From an uncultured Sulfitobacter sp. (lineage in GTDB: Bacteria; Pseudomonadota; Alphaproteobacteria; Rhodobacterales; Rhodobacteraceae): 64,000 bases of DNA. The position numbers and the translations under genes are program-made. Below the pieces are notes generated by a model. It did no database searches, was not told where the DNA came from, and saw only the letters and a list, made by a program, of their open reading frames with translations. The stretch lies in assembly GCA_947492925.1 (NCBI GenBank), contig CANLOQ010000003.1:434001-498000 (forward strand), in the 5' to 3' direction. Below, piece after piece: positions 18,808-27,825 of the stretch; within the stretch, counting starts at the first letter, position 1, and each line of letters opens with the position of its first letter.

Positions 18808-19839
18808 ATGACATCAAGACGCAAGTTTATTCAGGGGGCCGCGATTGCTGGCCCCGCCGCACTGGCCACACCGGCACTGGCGCAGAATACGATCCGCTGG
18901 CGGATGCAGACCTATGCGGGGGCCGCATTGGCCGCCGAAGTGATTGATCCGGCCATCAAGATGTTCAACCAGATCGCGGGCGACCGCATGCAGATTGAGT
19001 TGTTCTACGCCGATCAGATCGTGCCCACGGGCGAGCTGTTTCAGGCCCTACAACGTGGCACCATCGACGCCGTCCAATCGGATGACGACAGCATGGCATC
19101 CCCTACCGAAGTCACCGTCTTTGGCGGCTATTTCCCCTTCGGCTCACGCTACTCACTCGACGTGCCGGTGCTGTTCAATCAGTACGGTCTGAATGAAATC
19201 TGGGCCGACGAATACGCCGCCGTTGGCGTCAAACACATCAGCGCGGGCGCGTGGGACCCATGCCACTTTGCGACCAAGGACCCGATCAACAGCCTTGAGG
19301 ACATGAAAGGCAAGCGCATCTTTACCTTCCCTACCGCGGGCCGGTTCCTGAGCCAGTTCGGCGTTGTGCCCGTCAACCTGCCTTGGGAAGATATCGAGGT
19401 CGCCGTGCAAACCGGCGAACTGGACGGCATCGCGTGGTCCGGCATCACCGAGGACTATACCGTCGGTTGGGCGGATGTGACCAACTACTTCCTGACCAAC
19501 AACATCTCCGGCGCGTGGATTGGCCACTTCTTTGCCAATATGGAACGATGGAACGAATTGCCCGAGGATTTGCAGATGCTGTTCCAGGTCTGTTGTGAGC
19601 AATCGCACTACTACCGCCAGCACTGGTACTGGGGCGGCGAGGCGCGTCTGCGTGTGAACGGCGACAAGCTGAAGCTGACCACAATCCCGGACGAGGAATG
19701 GGCAACGGTCGAAGCGGCCGCACGCGAATTCTGGGAAGAGATCGCGGCGGAGAGCGAGACCAAGCGCAAGGTGGTCGACATCTTCAAGCAGTACAACGAG
19801 GATATGGAGAAGGCCGGACGGCCTTACCGCTATACCTGA
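18808..19839 (+). CDS. TRAP transporter substrate-binding protein (DctP type), Tat-exported
   Basis: A 343-residue periplasmic binding protein. The N-terminus SRRKFIQGAAIAG is a twin-arginine signal followed by a cleavage site at PALAQ. The fold signature includes GELFQALQRGTIDAVQSD, GKRIFTFPTAGRFL and the conserved binding-site Arg region. ATG 18808 is used, with AAGGAG upstream; a TTG seven codons earlier is unlikely. Family members of this type bind 2-oxo acids or other small carboxylates or amino compounds, often as dimers. The ligand cannot be read from sequence, but the neighbouring enzymes suggest an amine or amino alcohol. Confidence 0.85.
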   Translation: MTSRRKFIQGAAIAGPAALATPALAQNTIRWRMQTYAGAALAAEVIDPAIKMFNQIAGDRMQIELFYADQIVPTGELFQALQRGTIDAVQSDDDSMASPTEVTVFGGYFPFGSRYSLDVPVLFNQYGLNEIWADEYAAVGVKHISAGAWDPCHFATKDPINSLEDMKGKRIFTFPTAGRFLSQFGVVPVNLPWEDIEVAVQTGELDGIAWSGITEDYTVGWADVTNYFLTNNISGAWIGHFFANMERWNELPEDLQMLFQVCCEQSHYYRQHWYWGGEARLRVNGDKLKLTTIPDEEWATVEAAAREFWEEIAAESETKRKVVDIFKQYNEDMEKAGRPYRYT

Positions 19840-19847
19840 GACCAAAA

Positions 19848-19872
19848 CGGGGGGCGGGCCATCCCGCCCCCG
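19848..19872 (+). terminator. GC-rich hairpin after the TRAP binding-protein gene
   Basis: GGGGGCGGG (19850-19858) and CCCGCCCCC (19863-19871) form a nine-base perfect stem with a four-base CCAT loop. No T-run follows, so it probably protects the upstream binding-protein mRNA or attenuates read-through to the enzyme genes, and is not a complete terminator. Confidence 0.55.
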
Positions 19873-19897
19873 ACACCTTTGAAAAGAGTGTTTTCCC

Positions 19898-21262
19898 ATG
19901 CCCGGCAATCTATCCTTTGACAATCTGAAATCGCGTGTCTCGGACGGCAGCATTGACACGGTGCTGGCATGTTTTGTCGACATGCAGGGCCGGTTGATGG
20001 GCAAACGCTTTCACGCGGTGAATTTCGTCGAGACGTCATTCAAGGAAACGCATTGCTGCAATTATCTGCTGGCCACCGATCTGGAAATGGCCACGCCCGA
20101 CGGCTATGCCTCTACCTCTTGGGAGACAGGATATGGTGATTACATCATGGCCCCTGACCTGAGTACGATCCGTCTGATGCCGTGGCTTGAGGGTACGGCG
20201 ATGGTGCTGTGCGATATTCTAGATCACCACACCCATGCGCCCGTCCCGCATGACCCGCGTGCGATGCTCAAAAAGCAGATAGCGCGCCTTAAGGACCTGG
20301 GCTTTGAGGCGATGATGGCGACGGAGCTTGAGTTCTTCCTGTTCGAGAAAAGCTTTGACGAAATCCGCAAAGGCGGCTTTCGCGATCTGATGCCCATCAG
20401 CGGTGTGAACGAAGATTACCACATTCTGCAAACCACCAAAGAAGAGCATGTGATGCGGCCCATCCGCAACCATCTGTTCGCCGCCGGTCTGCCGATTGAG
20501 AATACCAAAGGCGAGGCCGAGACCGGTCAGGAAGAGTTGAACATCCGCTACGCGGCGGCCCTTGATTGCGCCGATCACCACACAATTGCGAAACACGCCG
20601 TCAAAGAGATCGCATGGCAGCAGGGCCATGCGGCGTCCTTTCTGCCCAAGTGGCACCACGACAAGGTGGGCAGCTCGTCCCACGTGCACCAATCGCTTTG
20701 GAAAGACGGCCAGCCCGTGTTTTATGACAAGAACGGTGAGCTGGGCATGTCCGAACTGATGCGCCACTACATGGCCGGGCTCATTCATTATGCGCCGGAT
20801 TACACCTTCTTTCTCGCGCCCTATATCAACAGCTACAAACGCTTTGCCAAGGGCACCTTTGCCCCCACAAAAACCGTCTGGTCCGTGGACAACCGCACCG
20901 CAGGTTTCCGCCTGTGTGGTGACGGGACCAAGGGTGTGCGGGTGGAATGCCGTATCGGGGGCAGCGATCTGAACCCCTATCTGGCGCAGGCGGCGATGCT
21001 GGCTGCGGGGATCAAAGGAATTGAGGACAAGATGGATCTTGCGCCGCCCACCACCGGGGATGTCTATGCCGCGAAGGAAGCGCGCGACATTCCGCAAACC
21101 CTGCGCGCGGCCACTGAAACCCTGCGCAACTCCACGTTCCTGCGCGATGCAATGGGCGATGATGTGATTGACCACTACACCCGCTGCGCCGAATGGGAGC
21201 AGGAAGAATATGATCGCGTGGTGACCGACTGGGAAATCGCACGCGGATTTGAAAGGGCTTGA
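19898..21262 (+). CDS. Glutamine synthetase-like gamma-glutamyl-amine ligase
   Basis: A 454-residue member of the glutamine synthetase superfamily, expected to use ATP to join glutamate to an amine. The N-terminal beta-grasp domain is shorter than in housekeeping GlnA. Catalytic blocks are present: ATELEFFLFE (metal-binding Glu), GQEELNIRY, HDKVGSSSHVHQSLW (ATP/ammonium loop) and NRTAGFRL with ECRIGGSDLNPYLA (glutamate-binding Arg and metal-binding Glu). Its company of alcohol and aldehyde dehydrogenases matches PuuA or GlnA4-like enzymes acting on polyamines or ethanolamine better than ammonia assimilation. The aldehyde dehydrogenase gene starts 4 bases after its stop. Confidence 0.82.
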   Translation: MPGNLSFDNLKSRVSDGSIDTVLACFVDMQGRLMGKRFHAVNFVETSFKETHCCNYLLATDLEMATPDGYASTSWETGYGDYIMAPDLSTIRLMPWLEGTAMVLCDILDHHTHAPVPHDPRAMLKKQIARLKDLGFEAMMATELEFFLFEKSFDEIRKGGFRDLMPISGVNEDYHILQTTKEEHVMRPIRNHLFAAGLPIENTKGEAETGQEELNIRYAAALDCADHHTIAKHAVKEIAWQQGHAASFLPKWHHDKVGSSSHVHQSLWKDGQPVFYDKNGELGMSELMRHYMAGLIHYAPDYTFFLAPYINSYKRFAKGTFAPTKTVWSVDNRTAGFRLCGDGTKGVRVECRIGGSDLNPYLAQAAMLAAGIKGIEDKMDLAPPTTGDVYAAKEARDIPQTLRAATETLRNSTFLRDAMGDDVIDHYTRCAEWEQEEYDRVVTDWEIARGFERA

Positions 21263-21266
21263 AGCA

Positions 21267-22637
21267 ATGATCGAATGTATCTCTCCCGTGGACGGGTCCG
21301 TCTATGCCACCCGCGAAACGCTGAGTTTGAATGCAGCGCAAAAGGCTGTCGCCAGAGGCAAAGCCGCGCAGATGGATTGGGCCGCCCTGCCGCTGGAAAA
21401 TCGCATCGCCAAGGTGATGGACGGTGTCGCCCGTGTGGGGGCCATGAACGATGAGATTGTGCCGGAGATCGCATGGCAAATGGGCCGCCCTGTCCGCTAT
21501 GGCGGCGAATTCGGCGGGTTCAACGAACGCGCCAGCTATATGGCAGAGATTGCACAGGATGCGCTGGCCCCGATTGAAGTTGAGGACAGCGATGCATTCC
21601 GCCGCGTGATCAAACGCGTGCCGCATGGCCTTGTTCTGGTCGTCGCCCCGTGGAATTATCCTTACATGACCGCGATCAACACGGTCGCCCCTGCGCTGAT
21701 TGCGGGCAATGCGGTTATGCTCAAACACGCCAGCCAGACACCGCTGGTGGGCGAGCGGATGGCGGCAGCGTTTCACGCGGCGGGCGTGCCGGAAGATGTG
21801 TTCCAGAATGTGTTCCTTGATCATCAGACGACCTCTAATCTGATCGCCGCACGCGCCTTTGGGTTTGTAAATTTTACCGGTTCCGTCGGTGGCGGCAAAG
21901 CGATGGAGCACGCGGCGGCGGGCACCTTCACCGGCTTGGGTCTGGAACTGGGCGGCAAGGATCCAGGCTATGTCATGGAGGACGCTGAGCTGGACGCGGC
22001 GGTGGACACATTGATCGACGGCGCGATGTTCAACTCCGGCCAATGCTGCTGCGGGATTGAGCGGATTTATGTGCACGAAAGCCTGTTCGACGCCTTTGTG
22101 GAGAAAGCCGTGGCCATCGTGAACGGCTACGTTCTGGGCAACCCGCTTGATGCAGAAACCACCCTTGGTCCAATGGCGCAGGCACGTTTTGCCGATGAGG
22201 TGCGCAAGCAAACTGCGGAGGCGATTGCGGCGGGGGCCAAAGCCCATATTGATCCCGCGGATTTCCCGCAGGACGGTGGTGCCTATCTGATGCCGCAAAT
22301 CCTGACAGATGTGACCCACGACATGCGCGTGATGCGCGAGGAAAGTTTCGGCCCGGTTGTCGGCATCATGCCAGTCAAGGATGACGCCGAGGCGATCCGC
22401 CTGATGAACGACAGCGATTTCGGTCTGACGGCATCGCTCTGGACGCAGGACACCACCCGCGCCGAAGCGATTGCCGACCAGATCGAAACCGGCACCGTCT
22501 TTATGAACCGCGCCGATTACCTTGATCCGGGTCTGTGCTGGACCGGGTGCAAGGACACTGGCCGCGGGGGTGGTTTGTCTGTAATCGGCTACCACAATCT
22601 GACCCGCCCAAAGTCCTACCACCTCAAGAAAGCCTGA
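21267..22637 (+). CDS. NAD(P)-dependent aldehyde dehydrogenase
   Basis: A 456-residue aldehyde dehydrogenase oxidising an aldehyde to its acid. The conserved APWNYPYMTAINT block, the Gly motif FTGSVGGGK, the catalytic Glu in LGLELGGKDPGYV and the nucleophile region FNSGQCCCG (Cys within a triple Cys run) are all visible, and ESFGPVVG lies near the C-terminus. The start is taken at ATG 21267; a TTG at 21249 in the same frame would overlap the ligase gene. It sits between the ligase and an alcohol dehydrogenase, so the aldehyde is probably produced by the latter. Confidence 0.9.
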   Translation: MIECISPVDGSVYATRETLSLNAAQKAVARGKAAQMDWAALPLENRIAKVMDGVARVGAMNDEIVPEIAWQMGRPVRYGGEFGGFNERASYMAEIAQDALAPIEVEDSDAFRRVIKRVPHGLVLVVAPWNYPYMTAINTVAPALIAGNAVMLKHASQTPLVGERMAAAFHAAGVPEDVFQNVFLDHQTTSNLIAARAFGFVNFTGSVGGGKAMEHAAAGTFTGLGLELGGKDPGYVMEDAELDAAVDTLIDGAMFNSGQCCCGIERIYVHESLFDAFVEKAVAIVNGYVLGNPLDAETTLGPMAQARFADEVRKQTAEAIAAGAKAHIDPADFPQDGGAYLMPQILTDVTHDMRVMREESFGPVVGIMPVKDDAEAIRLMNDSDFGLTASLWTQDTTRAEAIADQIETGTVFMNRADYLDPGLCWTGCKDTGRGGGLSVIGYHNLTRPKSYHLKKA

Positions 22638-22641
22638 TCCC

Positions 22642-23787
22642 ATGACGTTGACTGCAAATTGGTCCTACCCCACCGCCATTCGTTTCGGCGCTGGCCGTAT
22701 CTCGGAAGTTGCCGATGCCTGCGCCGCCGCCGGTATCAAGAAACCGCTGTTTATCACGGACCGCGGCTTGGCCGGCATGGAGATCACCACCAAAACGCTT
22801 GATCTGCTGGAGGCGGCGGGGCTGGGCCGTGCGATGTTTGCCGATGTGGACCCGAACCCTAATGAAAAGAATGCCGCTGCCGGTGTCGCGGCTTTCAAAG
22901 ACGGCGGGCATGACGGTGTTGTCGCCTTCGGCGGTGGCTCTGGCCTTGATCTGGGCAAGCTGGTGGCGTTTCAGGCGGGGCAGACGCGCCCGTTGTGGGA
23001 TTTTGAGGATATCGGCGATTGGTGGACGCGTGCGGATGCCGATGCCATCGCCCCCATCGTTGCCGTTCCCACAACAGCGGGCACCGGATCGGAGGTGGGG
23101 CGCGCGTCTGTCATCACCAATTCGGAAACCGAACAGAAAAAGATCATCTTTCACCCCAAATTCCTGCCCTCCGTCGTGATCTGTGATCCTGAACTGACCG
23201 TCGGCATGCCCCCTTTCATCACCGCAGGCACCGGGCTTGATGCCTTTGCCCATTGCGTCGAGGCCTTCTGCTCCCCGCATTACCACCCGATGTCACAGGG
23301 CATGGCACTTGAGGGCATGCGGCTGGTCAAAGAGTACCTGCCCCGCGCCTATGCCGATGGCAGCGACATTGAGGCGCGCGCGCATATGATGTCAGCGGCG
23401 ATCATGGGGGCAACCGCGTTTCAAAAGGGGCTGGGCGCGATCCATGCGCTTTCCCACCCGATCGGGGCGATCTACCACACCCACCACGGCACCACGAACG
23501 CAGTCTGCATGCCCGCCGTGCTGCAATTCAACAAACCGAAAATCCGCAGCAAGCTGGCGCAGGCGGCGAACTACCTGAGCATCCAGCGCGGTTTTGACGG
23601 GTTCTGCGCCTATGTCGACGATCTGAACGCATCGATGGGCGTTCCCAAGACGCTGGCGGGTCTGGGCATTGAGAACCCCGACATTGACCGCATCGTCGAA
23701 GGCGCGCTGAATGATCCCAGCACAGGCGGCAATCCTGTTGAGATGACAGCGGCCAACACCCGCAAGCTGTTGCTTGAGATTGTCTGA
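22642..23787 (+). CDS. Iron-containing alcohol dehydrogenase
   Basis: A 381-residue group III (iron-activated) alcohol dehydrogenase. The NAD-binding GGGSGLDLGK motif is preceded by DGVVAFG, and the metal site is formed by GLDAFAHCVEAF (Asp and His ligands) and by AIHALSHPIGAIYHTHHGTTNAV (two further His, block given in part). An alcohol dehydrogenase next to an aldehyde dehydrogenase and a gamma-glutamyl ligase suggests that an alcohol group on the substrate is oxidised in two steps. Four bases separate it from the upstream gene and six from the downstream gene. Confidence 0.9.
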   Translation: MTLTANWSYPTAIRFGAGRISEVADACAAAGIKKPLFITDRGLAGMEITTKTLDLLEAAGLGRAMFADVDPNPNEKNAAAGVAAFKDGGHDGVVAFGGGSGLDLGKLVAFQAGQTRPLWDFEDIGDWWTRADADAIAPIVAVPTTAGTGSEVGRASVITNSETEQKKIIFHPKFLPSVVICDPELTVGMPPFITAGTGLDAFAHCVEAFCSPHYHPMSQGMALEGMRLVKEYLPRAYADGSDIEARAHMMSAAIMGATAFQKGLGAIHALSHPIGAIYHTHHGTTNAVCMPAVLQFNKPKIRSKLAQAANYLSIQRGFDGFCAYVDDLNASMGVPKTLAGLGIENPDIDRIVEGALNDPSTGGNPVEMTAANTRKLLLEIV

Positions 23788-23793
23788 GCATCG

Positions 23794-25038
23794 GTGGCCG
23801 GGGCTGACTTTGACCTGATCGTCGCGGGTGCGGGCATCGTTGGCATGTCCACCGCTCTTTACGCGCAGAAAGAAGGATTGCGGGTCGCCCTGTGCGATCC
23901 CAATCCGCCCGGATCGGGCACGACGGCTGGCTCTGCCTGCACCATCGCGACCTACGCTTGTATTCCGGTGAACAGCCCGTCCATTCTGACCTCCCTGCCC
24001 CGTCTGCTGACCAGCCGCGACAGCCCGCTAAGCCTGAACCTCGCCCATACGCTCAAAAATCCGCGCTGGATGCTCTCGTTTTTGAACAACTGCCGTGCCT
24101 CCCGCGTGGCGCATATTTCGCGGGCTTTGGGCGGCATCCTCAAACACACCGACGCAGGGCTTGACCCGCTGATCGAAGAGGCAGGGGCAGAAGATCTGGT
24201 TGTCAGCAATGACTGTCTCTATGTCTGGTCGACGCAAGCGGGCTTTGAAAGCGCGCGCGAGACCAACGCAACCCGCGCAGAGCAGGGCGTTGATTTTGAT
24301 GAACTCGACGGCAACGAGATACGCCAGCTGGAGCCGCACCTGCGCCAGCCCATCTACCGTGGTCTGCGCTTTAACGGTGCGCGCCATATCACCAGCCCGC
24401 AGGTACTTGTGCAACGCATGTGCAAACGGTTCGAAGCATTGGGCGGCAGCCGTGTGGCGCAGGCCGTTGTGCGCAGCGATCCTGACGCATCGGGCGTCAC
24501 CGCGCATCTAGAGGCCGGCACCGAAATACGTGCCGCGCGGCTGGCCCTGACCGCCGGTGCCCATGCCGCACGGATCAAGGGGACCGGTGCCAGCCAACTG
24601 CCCTTGGGCACCGAACGCGGCTATCACGTGCTCTATCGCAACGCTGGTGCACAGCTGTCTCGTCCCGTGGGCTGGGCCGAGGCGGGGTTTTACGCAACAC
24701 CTATGGCCGATGGCCTGCGCATCGCCGGCACGGTCGAGATCAACGCGCTGGATGCCCCGGCCAACACCCGCCGCACCGACTACCTGCATCGCAAGGCGCA
24801 AGAGATGTTCGACGGTCTGCGCGCACCTGACGCCACATGGTTGGGCCACCGGCCCACGATGCCGGATTCGCTGCCTGTTATCGGCCCCTCGCCTGCCTCC
24901 GACCGGGTGATCCTTGCCTTTGGCCACCAGCATATCGGTCTGACGCTGGGCGGCATCACGGGCCAGATCGTGACCGACCTTGTGCGAGGGCGGCCGCCGC
25001 CCTGTGACATCAGCGCCTTCACGCCCCTGAGGTTCTGA
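23794..25038 (+). CDS. FAD-dependent oxidoreductase of the D-amino-acid dehydrogenase (DadA/DAO) type
   Basis: A 414-residue flavoenzyme with the N-terminal dinucleotide fold VAGAGIVGMSTALYAQKEGLRVALCD and the C-terminal DAO block (HRPTMPDSLPVIGPSP, then FGHQHIGLTLGGITGQIVTDLV, in part). DadA-like enzymes oxidise D-amino acids, sarcosine or glycine. It starts with GTG at 23794, six bases after the alcohol dehydrogenase stop, and ends the operon. It could oxidise the final amino acid released by the pathway; that is inference from position. Confidence 0.85.
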   Translation: MAGADFDLIVAGAGIVGMSTALYAQKEGLRVALCDPNPPGSGTTAGSACTIATYACIPVNSPSILTSLPRLLTSRDSPLSLNLAHTLKNPRWMLSFLNNCRASRVAHISRALGGILKHTDAGLDPLIEEAGAEDLVVSNDCLYVWSTQAGFESARETNATRAEQGVDFDELDGNEIRQLEPHLRQPIYRGLRFNGARHITSPQVLVQRMCKRFEALGGSRVAQAVVRSDPDASGVTAHLEAGTEIRAARLALTAGAHAARIKGTGASQLPLGTERGYHVLYRNAGAQLSRPVGWAEAGFYATPMADGLRIAGTVEINALDAPANTRRTDYLHRKAQEMFDGLRAPDATWLGHRPTMPDSLPVIGPSPASDRVILAFGHQHIGLTLGGITGQIVTDLVRGRPPPCDISAFTPLRF

Positions 25039-25166
25039 CGCTGGGATCCACCGCTGTTTGCGCAAATCGGCAACAATTCCGGCAATCCGGGCCAACTTTT
25101 TCCAATTCGCGCCATAATTCCGCCGCGATGGGCTGTGATCTACAGTCCAACTTTGGGAATGGTGCT

Positions 25167-26159
25167 ATGAAACTGATCGTCCAGATACCGGCTTTGAACG
25201 AGGAAGAAACGCTTGCCGTTGCGGTGCAGGCAATTCCCCGCAACATTCCGGGCGTGTCCAGCGTTGAGGTCATGGTCATCGACGATGGCTCCACCGACCG
25301 CACAGTCGAGGTGGCACGTGAAGCCGGTGCCGATCACGTGTTGCAAATGAGCAGCCACGTCGGCCTTGCCCGCGCGTTTCTGGCCGGAATAGAGGAATGT
25401 CTGGCGTTGGGTGCCGACATCATCGTCAACACAGACGCCGACAACCAATACTGCGCCGATGACATTCCCGCGCTGATCGCCCCGGTACTGGAGCGGCGCG
25501 CACAGATCGTCGTAGGTGCGCGCCCAATTTCCGAGATCGAAAGCTTTTCGCCGATCAAGAAGGTCCTGCAACGGCTGGGATCATGGGTGGTGCGGCAGGC
25601 CAGTGGATCGGACATTCCCGACGCGCCAAGTGGCTTTCGTGCCTATGCCCGCGATGCTGCGGCGCGGCTTTGTGTCGTGAATACATACACCTACACGCTT
25701 GAGACGATCATACAGGCGGGCCGCAAGCGCATTCCAATGACCTCTGTGCCGGTGCGGGTCAACACCGTCACCCGCCCCTCGCGGCTGTTTCGCGGAATCC
25801 GCCAGTACATCATGCGGTCGGTCAAGACGATCCTGCGGGTCTTTGTGATCTACGCGCCTTTGCGCTTTTTCTTCACTCTCGCGGCGATCTTTGCGCTGCC
25901 AGCGCTCGCCGCTGTGGGGCGGTTTCTGTATTTCTACGCCACCGATGGCGGCGCGGGCCATGTACAATCGCTGGTCCTGTCCGGTGTTTTGCTGGCGATG
26001 GCGACGATCCTCTTTGCAGTGGGTGTTTTGGCCGATCTGATCGCGGCCAACCGCAGCCTGCTGGAAGACATCCGCGCACGCGAATTGCTGCGGCGCCCGG
26101 TGCGCGCCCCGCAATCGGAAAAGGTTGTGCATCCGGTCGAGTTTGCCGATGCATCCTAG
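25167..26159 (+). CDS. Membrane-anchored glycosyltransferase family 2
   Basis: A 330-residue GT2 enzyme. The catalytic domain has PALNEEETL, VIDDGSTDRT and the metal-binding NTDADNQY, as in dolichyl- or undecaprenyl-phosphate mannose/glucose synthases. The C-terminal quarter has two transmembrane segments (FFFTLAAIFALPALAAVGRF; SLVLSGVLLAMATILFAVGV). Such enzymes load a sugar on a polyprenyl phosphate at the inner membrane. ATG 25167 is preferred over an earlier in-frame ATG at 25128, because it begins directly at the first strand. It is the first gene of a six-gene operon and overlaps the next gene by 11 bases. Confidence 0.85.
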   Translation: MKLIVQIPALNEEETLAVAVQAIPRNIPGVSSVEVMVIDDGSTDRTVEVAREAGADHVLQMSSHVGLARAFLAGIEECLALGADIIVNTDADNQYCADDIPALIAPVLERRAQIVVGARPISEIESFSPIKKVLQRLGSWVVRQASGSDIPDAPSGFRAYARDAAARLCVVNTYTYTLETIIQAGRKRIPMTSVPVRVNTVTRPSRLFRGIRQYIMRSVKTILRVFVIYAPLRFFFTLAAIFALPALAAVGRFLYFYATDGGAGHVQSLVLSGVLLAMATILFAVGVLADLIAANRSLLEDIRARELLRRPVRAPQSEKVVHPVEFADAS

Positions 26160-27825
26160 CACTCATACCGCGCCGAGCGCCCTTTTACAGGACGCAGGCC
26201 GCGCCGATATTTTCCAGACTCTGATCCGTTTCGCCATCTTGTGTGCATTTGCAGCGATGGCCGCGATGGCTTGGACGCGCAACGTCAACTGGGATGAGTT
26301 CTATTTCCTGTCACATGTGCATGCACATCTGAACGGGCATCTGGACCGCCCGTTGCAGACCGTGTTTGTGCATGCCTTCGGCTGGCTGGCGGCCATTCCC
26401 GGCACCGAGATAGATCAGATCACCGCAGCACGCCTTGTCATGCTGGCGTTTTTTGGCGGAAGCTGTTTTGCGCTCCACCGCATCGCGGCATCCCTCACAG
26501 ACCGCGCATCAGCCGACATCGCGGTTCTGGCCTTCGTGACCTCAGGCTTCGCCATCGCCCACGGCGGCAGTTTCCGCGCCGATCCGATGGCTGCGGGCCT
26601 GTTGATGGGGGCGTTGGCGTTTGTGATGACAACGCAGATGCGCCTTTGGCAGGGCCTCTGCGTCGCTATCCTGTGTGCGTTTGCGCTTTTGGTCACGGTT
26701 AAATCTGCCCTATATTTCCCTGTCTTCATCGCGGCGCTGGTCTGGCGGTGGGAGGACTGGGGCGTCGTGCTACGCAGCCTTGCGGCGGCGGTGTTGGCGC
26801 TGGGAATTGCGGGCGTGTTGTTCTATTTTCACGCAGCAGGCATCACCCCAACCGAAGGGGCCGCAGCCACAGAGAACCTGTCAGAGGCGGCCAGTGTGTC
26901 GCTGGGCGGCAGCGGTTTCCTCCCGCGCTGGCCCGAGCTGTCCCTGTGGCTGATGTTCAGCGCCGGGGCGGTTGCCCTTGCTGTGGCAGGGATCATTTTT
27001 GCCCCGAACAAGCGGCTGATGGTGGTGCTGGCGCTTTTCGCCCTGCCCCTTTTGTCGGTAGTGATCTATCGCAACGCCTTTCCCTATTTCTTTCCCTTTG
27101 CTGTGCCCATGCTGATGGTGGCTGTGGCGTTTGGTGCCCACGCACTCCGGGGCGGATTGATCTGGAAATTGTCGCTGATGCTGATGCTTGCAAGCGGCGT
27201 TATCCAGACCCAGCGCGCACTGAGCGAAGGCAATGCAGCCCAACGCGCGACCTTGGCCGAGGTGCATCACCTTTTCCCCGCGCCCGCTCGCTACATTGAT
27301 CAAAACGGCATGATCTCCAGTTTTGAGCGCGAAGGGTTTTTCATGTCCACGTGGGGCATTGCGACCTACCGCGCGGCGGGCGTGCCGGTATTTGCCGATC
27401 TGATCGACACAACACGCCCCCCATTGTTGCTGGCCAACCGTGCCGAATTGCGCAACGCGCTGCGGCCCGCCGGGGATGACGGCCAGTCCCTCGGTCTTAT
27501 GCCACAGGATGCCCAGACGCTGCGCGACAGCTACGTGCACCTGAACGGTGTGATCTGGCTGGCGGGGCAGGATGTTACACTCGAAAACGGCGTCGCGGAG
27601 GTAAGGCTTCCCATGCCGGGTGCCTATAGGGTCGAAACGGGTGCGGCGATTGCCATCAATGGTCGTCCTGCACAGAAGGGCGATGTGCTGACCCTGGGTC
27701 AGGAAACGCTTGAAATCACCGGCCCGCAGGGAAACAAAGTGCGACTTATCTGGAACACCGCTGGGCGCGCGTCACAAACACCGTTGCCCGAAACCGGGCT
27801 CTATGCTGGATTCTGGCGTCTATGA
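26149..27825 (+). CDS. Multi-pass membrane protein, GT39/ArnT-like glycosyltransferase candidate
   Basis: A 558-residue protein with about ten hydrophobic segments in its first 380 residues and a soluble C-terminal domain. Near the N-terminus, TRNVNWDEFYFLSHVHAHLNG resembles the W-D-E/D-x-Y motif that follows the first helix in GT39/GT83 polyprenyl-phosphate-sugar transferases, where the acidic residue is catalytic. This fits a transferase using the lipid-linked sugar made by the upstream GT2. No confident family match is claimed. It overlaps the GT4 gene downstream by four bases. Confidence 0.6.
   Translation: MHPSTHTAPSALLQDAGRADIFQTLIRFAILCAFAAMAAMAWTRNVNWDEFYFLSHVHAHLNGHLDRPLQTVFVHAFGWLAAIPGTEIDQITAARLVMLAFFGGSCFALHRIAASLTDRASADIAVLAFVTSGFAIAHGGSFRADPMAAGLLMGALAFVMTTQMRLWQGLCVAILCAFALLVTVKSALYFPVFIAALVWRWEDWGVVLRSLAAAVLALGIAGVLFYFHAAGITPTEGAAATENLSEAASVSLGGSGFLPRWPELSLWLMFSAGAVALAVAGIIFAPNKRLMVVLALFALPLLSVVIYRNAFPYFFPFAVPMLMVAVAFGAHALRGGLIWKLSLMLMLASGVIQTQRALSEGNAAQRATLAEVHHLFPAPARYIDQNGMISSFEREGFFMSTWGIATYRAAGVPVFADLIDTTRPPLLLANRAELRNALRPAGDDGQSLGLMPQDAQTLRDSYVHLNGVIWLAGQDVTLENGVAEVRLPMPGAYRVETGAAIAINGRPAQKGDVLTLGQETLEITGPQGNKVRLIWNTAGRASQTPLPETGLYAGFWRL

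Noticed and set aside
21012-22643. 543-codon minus-strand open frame across the ligase and aldehyde dehydrogenase genes
   Set aside because: It crosses two well-identified genes and has no motif; an antisense artefact of high GC.
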